Shown piece after piece: positions 34,790 through 43,907 of a stretch of 64,000 nucleotides of DNA. This stretch comes from Deltaproteobacteria bacterium. Lineage in GTDB: Bacteria; Myxococcota; Myxococcia; Myxococcales; SZAS-1. A program made the translations under genes and the position numbers. The notes beneath the pieces were generated by a model that was not told the DNA's origin, ran no database searches, and worked only from the letters and a program-made list of their open reading frames with translations. Positions within the stretch are counted from its first letter, which is position 1, and each line of letters opens with the position of its first letter. The stretch spans positions 1 to 64,000 of the forward strand of contig JAFEBB010000034.1 of NCBI GenBank assembly GCA_018266075.1. The letters are read 5' to 3'.

Positions 34790-35977
34790 CTACTTTGCGG
34801 CCACGCAGGCGCCGTACGCGGCCTCGGCCGTTCGGAACGCGGTGTCTTCGCTGGCGCAGACGGTGTCGTCACCGAGGGCGTTGGTGCAGCTCGCGCCGCG
34901 GCAGGCGAAGAAGGTCTGGGCCGCGTCGCGCACGTGCGTGGATGCGTCGCAGTCGGGATCGACGTACGACCACATGTTCCGGAACATCGCCTTGCACGAG
35001 GCCTGGGTCGCCGCGGGATAGGCGTTCGTCGAGGGCGAGCCGTTCACGCAGGTCGCGGTCTGATCGCAGAGCGCATCCGTCGACGCGGAGTAGCTGTCGT
35101 CGGCGCGGCCGAGGCCTTTTGCGTAGTCCGGCGCGGACACGTTCGCGAGCGGCCCCATCGGCGGCGCGGCATTGATCAATGCGCCAATCGTGCAATTGAT
35201 CCGAACGCTATTGAATACGACGCCATTCTTGGAGGCCTTCAATAGATACTTACCAGGCGGCACCCGATAGAAGAGCACGCCGCCGTCGATGGTGGTGGCG
35301 GTGAGCGTGGTGTCCGGCAACACAGAAGTGCTGAAGTAGATCGGCCCGCTCGAGGGAGCCACGGGCGGGTCCAGCGCGACCGTCACGTCCGGCATGCCCT
35401 GGCGCTGCGCGGCGAAGAGCGAGCCGCCCATGCGCGCAACCGTCGTCGCGATTGCACAGTACTGATCGAGCGCCGGGGGCTGGGGGAGCAGTCCCGAGAG
35501 CGCATTGAACAGTGTCGTGGGCACCACCTGCATGCTGAAGGGCTGCATCCCATTCGGCCCGAGCGTGTACGTCGCCGTCTGCGTGGCGACGATGGTCGAC
35601 TGCGTGGCCACCATCGTGACGTCGTCGCCTTCGTAGAGCCCGTCGATGTGAAAGTGCGCGTCCACGCCCGCGTCCACGATGATCTCCGGATGCTCGAGCA
35701 CCGACACCTGCACGTCCTGCAAGCGCGGACCCTTGACCTCGCTGAAGAAGGCGAAGACGTCGCCGTCGATCGACACCTTCTTCGGCAAGCCCGAGCAGTC
35801 GGCCTTGCAGTGGCCGCCTTGCGTGCCGTTGGCCGCTCCTTCGTCGCAGGTCTCGCCCGTCTCGACGACGCCGTTGCCGCAGACGGGCGCGGGCGGAGCT
35901 GGAGGCGGGATGTTGGTCTTCTTGGCGCCGCAGGCGACGAGCAGCGCAGCGGTGATGGCGAGGACGCGAGCGTTCAT
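34790..35977 (-). CDS. Cys-rich lipoprotein with myxobacterial CGNGVVE repeat
   Basis: 395 residues. Lipobox LVAC (Cys16) is followed by a Pro linker and one CGNGVVETGETCDEG unit, the start of the DUF4215-like Cys-rich repeat abundant in Myxococcota. A beta domain (about 68-130) resembles a carboxypeptidase-regulatory or Ig fold. The C-terminal about 110 residues hold eight Cys in a helical setting (CDQTATC, CKAMF, CDAST, FFACRGASC). Function unknown, probably outer-membrane. GAGGG lies just before the ATG. It precedes hisD on the same strand, but the his promoter lies between them. Confidence 0.8.
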   Translation of the reverse strand: MNARVLAITAALLVACGAKKTNIPPPAPPAPVCGNGVVETGETCDEGAANGTQGGHCKADCSGLPKKVSIDGDVFAFFSEVKGPRLQDVQVSVLEHPEIIVDAGVDAHFHIDGLYEGDDVTMVATQSTIVATQTATYTLGPNGMQPFSMQVVPTTLFNALSGLLPQPPALDQYCAIATTVARMGGSLFAAQRQGMPDVTVALDPPVAPSSGPIYFSTSVLPDTTLTATTIDGGVLFYRVPPGKYLLKASKNGVVFNSVRINCTIGALINAAPPMGPLANVSAPDYAKGLGRADDSYSASTDALCDQTATCVNGSPSTNAYPAATQASCKAMFRNMWSYVDPDCDASTHVRDAAQTFFACRGASCTNALGDDTVCASEDTAFRTAEAAYGACVAAK

Positions 35978-36080
35978 GATTTCCCTCTAGCCCACTTCCG
36001 GAGCGAGCGCGCGGGCGCTCACTGGCGCGGGTGCTGTCGACTGGCCCCAATCCCGCCCTGGCGTTACGGTGGGAGCTCCG

Positions 36081-37670
36081 ATGCGCCTCTCGCTGGCCAC
36101 CAAGATCTTCCTGGGCTTCGCGCTCGTGGTCTGCACGTTCGGCGCGGTGACCGCTTACTCGCTCGTCACCTTGCACCGCGTGGGCGAGGACATCCGGGTC
36201 ACCAGCCAGGCGTACCTGCCGCTCACCACCGTGGCCGCGCAGGTGGAGACCTCGCACAAGAACCGCTCGCGCGACCTGCAGCGCCTGCTCGACGAGAAGG
36301 ATCCGCGCACCCAGCGCGCGCTCATCAAGCTGGCGCAGGTGTACTACCCGCAGGAGCTGCACCGTCGAATTGCCGCGGGCCGCGCGCTCACCCAGGCGTC
36401 GCTCTCGACGGTCACGCCCGGCGAGCGCGACTTCCTCACCGATCTCGACAAGCGCTTCGCCGATCTCAACACGCACTACCAAGCCTTCGACACCAAGGCC
36501 GAGGCGCTCTTCGCCCTCCTCCAATCCGACAAGCCGGACGCCGCCGTGCTCAAGCAGCAGGGCGCGGAGCTGCTCGCGGTGCAGCAGCAGCTCGATCGCG
36601 ACATCCACGTGCTCTCCAGCGTGCTCGACGCGCGCGTGAGCTTCCGCGTGGCCACCGCCGGCGCCGAAGAGCGTCGCGGCGCGTTCGTGATCATCATCCT
36701 CACCATCGGCGCGATCCTGCTCGGCTTGCTGGTGACGCTCGGTTCACTGCGCGTGCTCGCGCCGATCCGCCGGCTCACCGAGGGCGCCAGCCGCATCGGC
36801 CGCGGCGACTACGCCACGCTCGTGGACGCCGAGGGCACCGACGAGATGGCGCTGCTCGGGCGCGAGTTCAACGCGATGGCCGCGTCGCTGCGTGAGCGCG
36901 AGGCGCAGCTCGCGCAGAAGCAGCAGGAGCTGGTGCGGGCGGAGCGGCTCGCGGCGATGGGCCGCGTCACCGCGCAGATCACCCACGAGATTCGCAATCC
37001 GCTCTCGTCGATTGGCCTCAACGCAGAGATGCTCGAAGAAGGCCTCGCCAGCGCCCAGTTCGGCACGCCCGAGCAGGCGCGCGAGAGCCTGGAGCTGCTC
37101 GGCGCCATCGCCCGCGAGGTCGATCGGCTCACGGAGATCACCGAGCAGTACTTGCGATTCGCGCGCGCGCCCAAGCCCCAGCTCGCCAGCGAGGACGTGA
37201 ACGCCGTGGTGGGCGCGCTGCTCGACTTCCTCGCGCCCGAGCTGCAAGGCGCGCAGCTGCACGTGGATCGCGCGTTCGTGAGTGGGCCGCTCTGGGCCGT
37301 CTGCGACGAAGGCCAGCTCCGCCAAGCGCTGCTCAACCTCGTCCGCAACGCGCGCGAGGCGATGGAAGGCAAGCCGGGCACGCTTCGCGTCGAGACCTCG
37401 CAGCGCGGCGAGCGCGTGGAGATCGCCGTGCAGGACAACGGCCCGGGCGTCTCCGCCGAGGATCTCGCGCGCATCTTCGATCCCTTCTTCTCCACCAAGC
37501 AGCGCGGCACCGGGCTCGGCCTCGCGGTGACGCAGCAGATCATCCGCGAGCACGGCGGTGAGATCAGCTGCACCAGCACACCAGGTTTGGGCACGCGCTT
37601 CATCGTCAGCCTGCCGCGCGCCGAGCAGCCCAGCGCCCAGAGCGGCGAGCGGGCCGCGCTGCCCCACTAG
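36081..37670 (+). CDS. membrane-bound sensor histidine kinase
   Basis: 529 residues from the ATG at 36081 (GGGAG five bases upstream; a GTG at 36069 is also in frame but less likely). Transmembrane segments at about 8-30 and 200-223 enclose a helical periplasmic sensor of about 170 residues, probably a four-helix bundle. HAMP follows (about 222-275), then a coiled coil, HisKA with His302 (ITHEIRNPLSS), and HATPase_c (NLVRNAREAM, DNGPGV, FFSTKQRGTGLGLAV). No response regulator is adjacent. Seven bases separate it from the M16 peptidase, so the two may be co-transcribed. Confidence 0.94.
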   Translation: MRLSLATKIFLGFALVVCTFGAVTAYSLVTLHRVGEDIRVTSQAYLPLTTVAAQVETSHKNRSRDLQRLLDEKDPRTQRALIKLAQVYYPQELHRRIAAGRALTQASLSTVTPGERDFLTDLDKRFADLNTHYQAFDTKAEALFALLQSDKPDAAVLKQQGAELLAVQQQLDRDIHVLSSVLDARVSFRVATAGAEERRGAFVIIILTIGAILLGLLVTLGSLRVLAPIRRLTEGASRIGRGDYATLVDAEGTDEMALLGREFNAMAASLREREAQLAQKQQELVRAERLAAMGRVTAQITHEIRNPLSSIGLNAEMLEEGLASAQFGTPEQARESLELLGAIAREVDRLTEITEQYLRFARAPKPQLASEDVNAVVGALLDFLAPELQGAQLHVDRAFVSGPLWAVCDEGQLRQALLNLVRNAREAMEGKPGTLRVETSQRGERVEIAVQDNGPGVSAEDLARIFDPFFSTKQRGTGLGLAVTQQIIREHGGEISCTSTPGLGTRFIVSLPRAEQPSAQSGERAALPH

Positions 37671-37677
37671 AGGAACC

Positions 37678-39024
37678 ATGGCCGGAAAATCGATCCGCAA
37701 CCGGAGTCGCACCCGCGCGCCGCGCATGGCGCCGACGTCGCCCCTTGTGAAAGCGACGACGCTGAAGAACGGCCTTCGCTGCGTCGCCGTGCGTGCGCCC
37801 GGGCTGCGCACCGGCATGCTGGTGGCGTACGTGCGCGTGGGCTCGCGCTACGAGGCGCCGGCGGTGAACGGCGTGTCGCACTTCCTGGAGCACGCGTTCT
37901 TCCGCGGCTCGGCCCGCTTTCCCTCCACGTTCGAGCTCAACGTCGCGGCAGAAGAAGTGGGCGGCTCGCTGAACGCGAGCACCGGCCGCGAGTCGAGCGC
38001 GTACTACACACCGGTGCACCCGGCGCACCTCTCGCGCGGCGTGGAGATCCTCGCCGACATGCTCTCCACGCCGCGCCTCACCGACCTGGAGATCGAGCGC
38101 GAGATCATCCTCGAGGAGATGCTCGACGAGGTCGACGCCGAGGGCCGCGACATCGATCTCGACAACCTCGCCAAGCGGCAGCTCTTCGCGGGCCACGGGC
38201 TGGCGCAGAAGATCGCGGGAACGCCGGAGACCGTCCGCGCCATCGGTACGGCCGACCTGCGCCGCCACCTCGCGCGCCACTACCACGGCGGGAATCTCGT
38301 GTTGTGCGCTGCGGGCGACTTCGCGCCGGAGGAGCTCTTCGAGGCCGGCGAGCGCTACTTCTCGGGCTACGCGCCCGCGAAGCCGATCGCGACGCTGCGC
38401 GCGCCGCGCGTGCCGAGTGGTCCGACGAGCGTGTTCCAGCAGCACTCGGAGAGCCAGGCCGAGCTGCGCGTGAGCTTCCCCGCGCCGCCCGAGCGGCACC
38501 CGGATTTCTATCCGCTCATCCTCATCGCGCGCGTTCTCGACGACGGCCTCGCCTCGCGGCTGCAGCGCGCGATCGTGGAGGAGCGCGCGCTCGCGTACTC
38601 GGTGGGCGCGGGCGTGGATCGCTACAGCGACGTGTCGATCTTCGAGCTCGAGGCCGCGTGCCTGCCGGTGAAGGCGCCGCGCGTGGTGGCCGAGTTCGGG
38701 CGGCTGCTGGGCGAGCTCTGCGAATACGAGGTGAGCAACGAAGAGCTCGAGCGCGCCAAGCGGCGTCACGCGATGGCGCTGGAGTTCGCGCTCGATTCCA
38801 CGACCGAGCTCTGCAGCTGGTACGGCTCGGGCGCGCTCTTCGGCCACGACGAGGACTTCGCCAAGCGGCGCGAGCGCGTGCAGGCCGTGTCGCCGAAGGA
38901 GATCCTGCGCGTGGCGCGCGCGGTGTTCCGGCCGGACCGGCTGCACTTCACCTACGTGGGGCCCGCGGGGAAGAAAGAGCGCGCGCAGCTCGAGGCGTGG
39001 GTGAAAAGGCCGACTGGTCTGTAA
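37678..39024 (+). CDS. M16 family zinc peptidase
   Basis: 448 residues, the size of a processing-peptidase-type M16 subunit. The inverted zinc motif HFLEH (His68, Glu71, His72) is intact and the third ligand is one of the Glu in EIEREIILEE. The C-terminal inactive-fold half (about 235-440) carries the usual SRLQRAIVEERALAYSV. It has no signal peptide and an N-terminal basic stretch, so a cytoplasmic location is likely. AGGAA lies just before the ATG. Confidence 0.93.
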   Translation: MAGKSIRNRSRTRAPRMAPTSPLVKATTLKNGLRCVAVRAPGLRTGMLVAYVRVGSRYEAPAVNGVSHFLEHAFFRGSARFPSTFELNVAAEEVGGSLNASTGRESSAYYTPVHPAHLSRGVEILADMLSTPRLTDLEIEREIILEEMLDEVDAEGRDIDLDNLAKRQLFAGHGLAQKIAGTPETVRAIGTADLRRHLARHYHGGNLVLCAAGDFAPEELFEAGERYFSGYAPAKPIATLRAPRVPSGPTSVFQQHSESQAELRVSFPAPPERHPDFYPLILIARVLDDGLASRLQRAIVEERALAYSVGAGVDRYSDVSIFELEAACLPVKAPRVVAEFGRLLGELCEYEVSNEELERAKRRHAMALEFALDSTTELCSWYGSGALFGHDEDFAKRRERVQAVSPKEILRVARAVFRPDRLHFTYVGPAGKKERAQLEAWVKRPTGL

Positions 39025-39032
39025 CCGATCGG

Positions 39033-40271
39033 TTAATACATCCAGCCGATGCCGAGATCGATCCAGAGCTGATTCTGGCCGTCGACCAGCGGGTGATCGA
39101 AGTAGCGCACGTCGCCCTTGAACACGATGTTCGGAATGGGCAGCCACGAGAGCCCGCCCTCGAAGACCTGCGTCTCCGCGGCGTCATCCGGCTGGAGGCC
39201 CGCGGCCACGCGGTAGTTGGTGTCCACGCGCTGGTAGCGGCCGTACGCGATCGCGCTCGCCGTCCCGCCGGTGTGGAGCAGCCGCCAGACGTCATAGCCC
39301 GCTTCGGCGTAGAGGCCGTACTGCGTGCTCCCGATGGGCGGATCCGTCGCGAGGTACTGCGTGCCCGTGATGTGCGAGAACGCGAGCTCCGCGCGCGCCT
39401 CGACGCCGTGCCACTGGAGCTGCGCGTCCGCCTCGCCCAGCGAGAGCTTGCCCTGCCCCGCCGGCAGCTCGCCCTGGTTCGCGCTCGCGAGGTAACCCGA
39501 GACGCCGAGCTGCAGCGGGTTCCACGGCACGTACGTCAGCCGCGCCACGCCGCCGCCCGAACGCGCCAGCGCGAGCTGCGCTTCTTGATGTCCCTCGCGG
39601 ATGGTCTCGTGGGTGAAGCCCGTCGCCCGGAAGCCGTCGACCACATACGCCTGGTAGCGCAGGTCCTCGCCGAGCCGGCCCCAGATGCCGAAGCCGGGCT
39701 CGCGCCAGGTGCTGGGGATGATGAGCGTGTCGACGAGTGGCCGGTCCACGCCGTTGAACGTGGGCGGCTCGTGCTCGAGGTTGATGATGCCCACGGGCAT
39801 CAAGATCAAGCCCGCGCGCACGTTGAAGGCGTCGGCGTGGAGGTAGTCGAGGTAGGCCTGCTCGATCTCCGCTTCACCCTGGTCGTCGAAGCTGGTGACC
39901 GCGTGCTCCCACTCGATCTCGCTGTAGAAGCGCCAGTGCTCGCCGAAGGTGTGGCCCACGAAGAGCACGATCCGCCGCAGGTCGACAATCGGCGTCTCGC
40001 TGCCCGCGCGGTTGTAGGTGAGCTCGCCGTAGCCGCCGAGCGAGGTCTGCGCGAGGAAGGTGGAGAGCGCGCTCGGCTCCGACGGGACCGGCGCGGGCTC
40101 GGGCGGAAGCGCGGCCATGGACGCCGGCGGGCCCGCGTCGATCTCGAACATCTGGGACGAACCTGCGTCGACCGGCAGCGGCTCAGGCTGCCCCGCGTCG
40201 ACCACCGGAAGCTCCTCGGCGCCCGCCACACCCGCGAAGAGAAAGCCCACCAAGACCAGTGCGCGCGTCAT
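39033..40271 (-). CDS. iron-regulated outer-membrane porin-like protein
   Basis: 412 residues. Signal peptide about 1-18 (FLFAGVAGA), then an Asp-Ala-Gly/Pro linker (about 20-65), then a beta-barrel-like body of about 345 residues rich in alternating and aromatic strands (GGYGELTYNR, FGEHWRFYSEIEWEHAV, LYAEAGYDVW), ending in WIDLGIGWMY, an aromatic C-terminal strand. The AYLDY...RAGLILMPVGIINLEHEPPTFNGVDRP segment is typical of myxobacterial/Bacteroidetes-type porins related to phosphate-selective porins. A Fur box lies 17 bases before its ATG, so it is probably made under iron limitation. Transported substrate unknown. Confidence 0.82.
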   Translation of the reverse strand: MTRALVLVGFLFAGVAGAEELPVVDAGQPEPLPVDAGSSQMFEIDAGPPASMAALPPEPAPVPSEPSALSTFLAQTSLGGYGELTYNRAGSETPIVDLRRIVLFVGHTFGEHWRFYSEIEWEHAVTSFDDQGEAEIEQAYLDYLHADAFNVRAGLILMPVGIINLEHEPPTFNGVDRPLVDTLIIPSTWREPGFGIWGRLGEDLRYQAYVVDGFRATGFTHETIREGHQEAQLALARSGGGVARLTYVPWNPLQLGVSGYLASANQGELPAGQGKLSLGEADAQLQWHGVEARAELAFSHITGTQYLATDPPIGSTQYGLYAEAGYDVWRLLHTGGTASAIAYGRYQRVDTNYRVAAGLQPDDAAETQVFEGGLSWLPIPNIVFKGDVRYFDHPLVDGQNQLWIDLGIGWMY

Positions 40272-40287
40272 GTCCGAACCCGTGTAT

Positions 40288-40314
40288 TGAAAATGATAAT
40301 GAGAATCGTTTTCA
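40288..40314. promoter_or_regulatory. Fur box
   Basis: A 27-bp dyad: arm TGAAAATGAT (40288-40297), 7-base centre, arm ATCGTTTTCA (40305-40314), nine of ten positions pairing. It contains the GATAATGAGAATCGTT core, very close to the classical Fur consensus. It is a strikingly AT-rich island in GC-rich DNA. It sits between the porin gene and the TetR gene, much closer to the porin start. Confidence 0.88.
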
Positions 40315-40378
40315 AAATGAACGGGCGGATATTCGTCGACCGCATGCCTTCGGTCAAGGCTTCGGCGCATCCGGGGCG

Positions 40379-40407
40379 TTGTTTCGAAGCGCGCGCGCCG
40401 TTACGGT
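40379..40407 (+). promoter_or_regulatory. promoter of the TetR gene
   Basis: TTGTTT (40379-40384), 17 bases, TACGGT (40402-40407). The ATG is ten bases further, so the leader would be only a few bases long. Confidence 0.45.
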
Positions 40408-40417
40408 GGAGACGAGA

Positions 40418-41038
40418 ATGGGTCGTCCTCCCGCCAGAGAGGCGCGCGACACGCGCCAGAACATCCTCGACGCCGCGCTGGATCTCTTTGCCGAGAAGGG
40501 CTTCTTCGGCACGAGCATGCGCGAGCTGGCGAGGGCGGTGGGCGTGCGCGAGAGCGCCATCTACCACCACTTCGCGAACAAGGAGGCGCTGCTCGAGGCC
40601 CTCATGGCCGAGGCGGGCGAGGAGCGCGCGCATCGCACCGAGGTGGCGCTGAGCAAGCTGGGCACGCTGCCGGTGCGCGACATGCTGATGAACATCGCGC
40701 GCGAGATGCTGGACTCCTGGGAGCTCCCGCGCGAGCAGAAGCTCTGGCGGATCATGTGCATCGAGGGCTTCCGGCTGGCGGAGTGCGGCAAGTTCCAGAT
40801 GGACGCGAGCTTCAAGAAGGCGCGCGACCTGATGCAGCAGCTCTTCGCGAACCTGGCCGCGGACAAGCGCATCAAGCCCATCGAGCCTAACATCGCCTCG
40901 ATGGAGTTCATGGCGCCGATGTTCATGGTGCGCAACGTGGCGGCGTCGCCGAAGAGCTTCAAGCTGCCCGAGGGCGTGACCCCGCGGCAGATCGTGGAAG
41001 CGCACGTGTCGTTCTTCTGCGACGCGCTGGGCGCCTAG
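40418..41038 (+). CDS. TetR/AcrR family transcriptional regulator
   Basis: 206 residues. The N-terminal HTH is clear: ILDAALDLFAEKGFFGTSMRELARAVGVRESAIYHHFANKEALLEAL. The C-terminal ligand domain (about 70-206) is divergent and gives no ligand hint. Divergent from the Fur-controlled porin and followed by htpX with its own promoter. It might control the porin, itself, or a distant fatty-acid gene. Confidence 0.92.
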   Translation: MGRPPAREARDTRQNILDAALDLFAEKGFFGTSMRELARAVGVRESAIYHHFANKEALLEALMAEAGEERAHRTEVALSKLGTLPVRDMLMNIAREMLDSWELPREQKLWRIMCIEGFRLAECGKFQMDASFKKARDLMQQLFANLAADKRIKPIEPNIASMEFMAPMFMVRNVAASPKSFKLPEGVTPRQIVEAHVSFFCDALGA

Positions 41039-41075
41039 CCCCACAAACCCTTCATCTGCGCGGTCCGGCTGCCAT

Positions 41076-41103
41076 TTGACGGCCCCGTGCGCGTGGCTAC
41101 GTT
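41076..41103 (+). promoter_or_regulatory. promoter of htpX
   Basis: TTGACG (41076-41081), 16 bases, TACGTT (41098-41103); leader of about 18 bases with CGGAG before the ATG at 41128. One of the best sigma-70 matches in the window. Confidence 0.6.
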
Positions 41104-41127
41104 GCCCTGGATGCGACGGAGCTCACC

Positions 41128-42006
41128 ATGACAGCGCTCGCTCACTCGTCCGGACACCGAGCTGCCAACTACGCCAAGACGGCGATGCTCATGGCCGCGC
41201 TCACCGCGCTGGCACTGGTCGTGGGCGCCAAGCTCGGCGGGTCGTCGGGGCTGATCCTCGCGGCGCTCTTCATTGGCGGGACGAACCTGGTCTCGTACTG
41301 GTTCAGCGACCGCATCGCCCTGGCGCTCAACCGGGCGCAGCCGGTGCCGCCGGGCGAGCTGCCGGAGGTGGAGCGGATCGTGACCGAGCTCGCGACGCGC
41401 GCGCAGATCCCGGTGCCGAAGCTCTACGTGATCCCCACCGGCTCGCCGAACGCGTTCGCCACCGGGCGCAATCCCGAGCACGCGGCGGTGGCGGTGACCG
41501 CGGGCATCCTCGATCTCCTCGACGCGCGCGAGCTGCGCGGCGTCCTGGCCCACGAGCTCTCGCACGTGGTGAACCGCGACACGCTCATCTCCACCGTGGC
41601 GGGAACGATGGCGGGCCTCATCTCCTTCCTGGCGCGGAGCATCTTCTGGTTGGGCGGGGCGATGCTCGGCGGCGGCGGCGATCGGCGGCGCGGCGGCGGC
41701 CTGGCGGAGCTGGGCGTGATCCTGGTGGCGCCGCTCGTCGCGTTGCTCTTGCAGCTGGCGGTGTCGCGGTCGCGGGAGTTTGGCGCGGATGCTTCGGGCG
41801 CGGAGCTCTGCGACGATCCGCAGGCGTTGGCGAGCGCGCTGGCGAAGCTGGAGAACGGCGTGCGGCGAATTCCCGACGCCACGGCGCCGGCGACCTCGCA
41901 CCTGTTCATCGTGAATCCGCTCTCGGGCACGAGCCTGCGGTCGCTGTTCTCGACGCACCCGCCGACCCAAGAGCGGATCCGTAGACTCCTGGGCCAGGGC
42001 GCGTGA
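41128..42006 (+). CDS. htpX: membrane zinc metalloprotease HtpX (M48)
   Basis: 292 residues. Two N-terminal transmembrane segments (about 18-36, 40-58), then the cytoplasmic protease with HELSH (His142, Glu143, His146) and the third ligand Glu in SREFGADASG. Two further hydrophobic segments (about 160-182, 190-212) split the protease domain as in HtpX. It degrades misfolded membrane proteins. The glycine/arginine insert GGGGDRRRGGG between the last two segments is a small local oddity. Confidence 0.95.
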   Translation: MTALAHSSGHRAANYAKTAMLMAALTALALVVGAKLGGSSGLILAALFIGGTNLVSYWFSDRIALALNRAQPVPPGELPEVERIVTELATRAQIPVPKLYVIPTGSPNAFATGRNPEHAAVAVTAGILDLLDARELRGVLAHELSHVVNRDTLISTVAGTMAGLISFLARSIFWLGGAMLGGGGDRRRGGGLAELGVILVAPLVALLLQLAVSRSREFGADASGAELCDDPQALASALAKLENGVRRIPDATAPATSHLFIVNPLSGTSLRSLFSTHPPTQERIRRLLGQGA

Positions 42007-42264
42007 GTCGAGGCTCGGGGCGAAGTTTCCCCGCTTCACTCGCACGCGCGCTTGCTTGGGGAACGGTGCCGGTGATCGGCGTGCGGTGATCGGGCCGATC
42101 ACCGTTACCGTCCCCAGGTACAGCGTCACGGAGCGTTTCCGGGGAAGCCTGACACCCCAGCCCCGCGCATCCCGCCCCCCACGATCGCCGAGGCATCCGC
42201 CAAGTGGAGGATGGCACCGCTCCGGCCGTTCCATCGCGATGGCGCTCGGGCTACGCTGCCCGGC
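42007..42264. other. non-coding stretch with repeat copy B
   Basis: 258 bases between htpX and the PEGA gene. It holds the repeat at 42053-42103 and its inverted extension to about 42117. No gene is visible. TACGCT at 42252-42257 lies seven bases before the next ATG. Confidence 0.5.
42053..42103. repeat. dispersed intergenic repeat, copy B (REP-like)
   Basis: Matches copy A (12557-12607) at 43 of 51 positions. Here the right side continues to 42117, giving an imperfect palindrome: TGGGGAACGGTGCCGGTG... on the left pairs with ...CACCGTTACCGTCCCCA on the right, with GGTGATCGG next to the centre. It could fold into a long hairpin in RNA and act as a 3' end for htpX. Confidence 0.7.
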
Positions 42265-43884
42265 ATGCGGAACCTCCGCGCATGGTGGGTGGCCATCGGC
42301 CTGCTGCTGATCGCAGCGCCGCCTCGCCACGCCCACGCCGACGACACCACGCCCGGCCTCGGCCTCGACCTCTCCGCGCCCAGCGACGACGCGCCCAAGC
42401 CCAAGAAGAAGCGCAAGAAGAAGGAGCAGCCGCCGCCCACGCCGGCCGACGCTCCGGCCGATGCCGCGCCCGCAGACGCTGCACCCGCGGATGCCGCCGC
42501 GCCCGCCGACGCTGCGCAGCCCGATGCCGCCACGCCCGACGCCGCGCCGCCCGCCGACGCCAAGCCTGCGGAGCAGCCCAAGCCCGCGGATGCCAAGCCC
42601 GCGGAGCCGCCTAAGCCCGCCGAGGCCAAGCCCGCCGAGGCCAACAATCCCGGTGACGTGAAGCTCGTCCCCGACGCGCCCAAGAAGCTCATGCTCAAGG
42701 GCGCCACGCCGGTGGTGGCCATTGCGTTCGAAGGAACCGATCCCGGCACCCGCGACCAGGTGAACCGGGTGGAAGCGGAGCTCGCCGCCGCCCTCGCCCG
42801 CGACGGCCGCCTCACCCCGGCCAAGACTGCCGCCGCGCCTGCAGATGCCGCGCCCACGGCGAACCCCGAGATCGCCCAGCACCTCAAGGCCGCGCAGGAC
42901 GCCTACGCCTCGCTGGATCTCGACGGCGCCATCAAGGAGTACGCCGAGGCCATCAAGCTCGCCTTCACCGCGCCGGAGACGGCGGATCCGGATCAGGTGG
43001 CCAACACCTTCGTGTCCATGGGCGCCGCCTACCAGCTCAACGGCGACCAGGCCCACGCCACGTTCGCCTACGGCCTCGCCCTCGGCCTGCGGCCCAAGCT
43101 CCAGCCCGACGCCAACGCGTTCGGCCCCGACATCCGCAAGGCCGTCGAGGCCCAGCGCGCCGCACTCGACGCCGCCGTTCAGCAGAACCCGCCGGTGCTC
43201 GACATCGACGTCGAAGGTCCCGCGAGCGCGGAGATCACCGTCGACGGCCTGGCGGCGGGCAATGCCCCGGTGCGCGGCTTCAAGGTCTGGCCCGGCCGGC
43301 ACATCGTGGTCGCGAAGGCGCCGGGCTTCACCACCAAGGCGGCGGTGGGCGTGGCGGCACAGGGCGAGGCCGGCGGCGACGTGAAGATCGCCCTCGAGGA
43401 GCTGCCCGAGCACCGCCTCCTCGCCGGCGCCCGCGAGCGCGCCCTCTCCGAGCGCGGCCTTCCGCAGCCTGGCCCGGGCGTGGTGGAGCTGGCCCAGAAG
43501 AGCAACGCCACCGCGGTCGTGGTGGGCGCGCTGTCCTCGAGCGCCGAGGGCACGCGGCTGGAGCTCACCTTCTTCGATCCCCAGACCGGCCGCCGGATCG
43601 CCGGCATCTCCCGCGAGGCCGTGGTGGAGAGCGCCCGCTTCCCGGAGTTCATGGACTCGTTGGCGCTGGAGCTGGGCAACGACTGGGTCGAGCCGCCCGA
43701 GGACGCCTTCGCCGAGAGCGGCCCCGGCGGCAGGCCCGTCTACAAACGGTGGTACTTCTGGGCCGGCGTGGGCGCGGCCGTGGTCGCCGGCGCCAGCGTG
43801 GCCTACGTGGCCACCCAACCTTCCTCGGGACACATGCCGCTGGGCGCATCCACCGCCCTGGGGCTCCCACTCACTTCGCGGTGA
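42265..43884 (+). CDS. exported PEGA-domain protein with C-terminal membrane anchor
   Basis: 539 residues from the ATG at 42265. Signal peptide about 1-26 (ending HAHA). A long Ala/Pro/Asp/Lys low-complexity linker (about 55-130) contains PADA and KPAE units. A TPR-like helical part (about 195-300, AYASLDLDGAIKEYAEAIKLAF) and a PEGA domain (about 310-385, LDIDVEGPASAEITVDGLAAGNAPVRG) follow, then a FlgO-like alpha/beta part (about 385-485) and one membrane span (about 497-517). It shares its layout with the gene at 20408. Probably a periplasmic scaffold. TACGCT seven bases before the ATG, no Shine-Dalgarno: possibly leaderless. Confidence 0.78.
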   Translation: MRNLRAWWVAIGLLLIAAPPRHAHADDTTPGLGLDLSAPSDDAPKPKKKRKKKEQPPPTPADAPADAAPADAAPADAAAPADAAQPDAATPDAAPPADAKPAEQPKPADAKPAEPPKPAEAKPAEANNPGDVKLVPDAPKKLMLKGATPVVAIAFEGTDPGTRDQVNRVEAELAAALARDGRLTPAKTAAAPADAAPTANPEIAQHLKAAQDAYASLDLDGAIKEYAEAIKLAFTAPETADPDQVANTFVSMGAAYQLNGDQAHATFAYGLALGLRPKLQPDANAFGPDIRKAVEAQRAALDAAVQQNPPVLDIDVEGPASAEITVDGLAAGNAPVRGFKVWPGRHIVVAKAPGFTTKAAVGVAAQGEAGGDVKIALEELPEHRLLAGARERALSERGLPQPGPGVVELAQKSNATAVVVGALSSSAEGTRLELTFFDPQTGRRIAGISREAVVESARFPEFMDSLALELGNDWVEPPEDAFAESGPGGRPVYKRWYFWAGVGAAVVAGASVAYVATQPSSGHMPLGASTALGLPLTSR

Positions 43885-43907
43885 ACGTTCACCGCGCGAG
43901 GTCTTGC

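Noticed and set aside
39022-39035. 14-bp perfect palindrome TAACCGATCGGTTA as a TetR operator
   Set aside because: It is formed by the two convergent stop codons and the bases between them and lies far from any promoter; probably chance or a weak two-way 3' signal.
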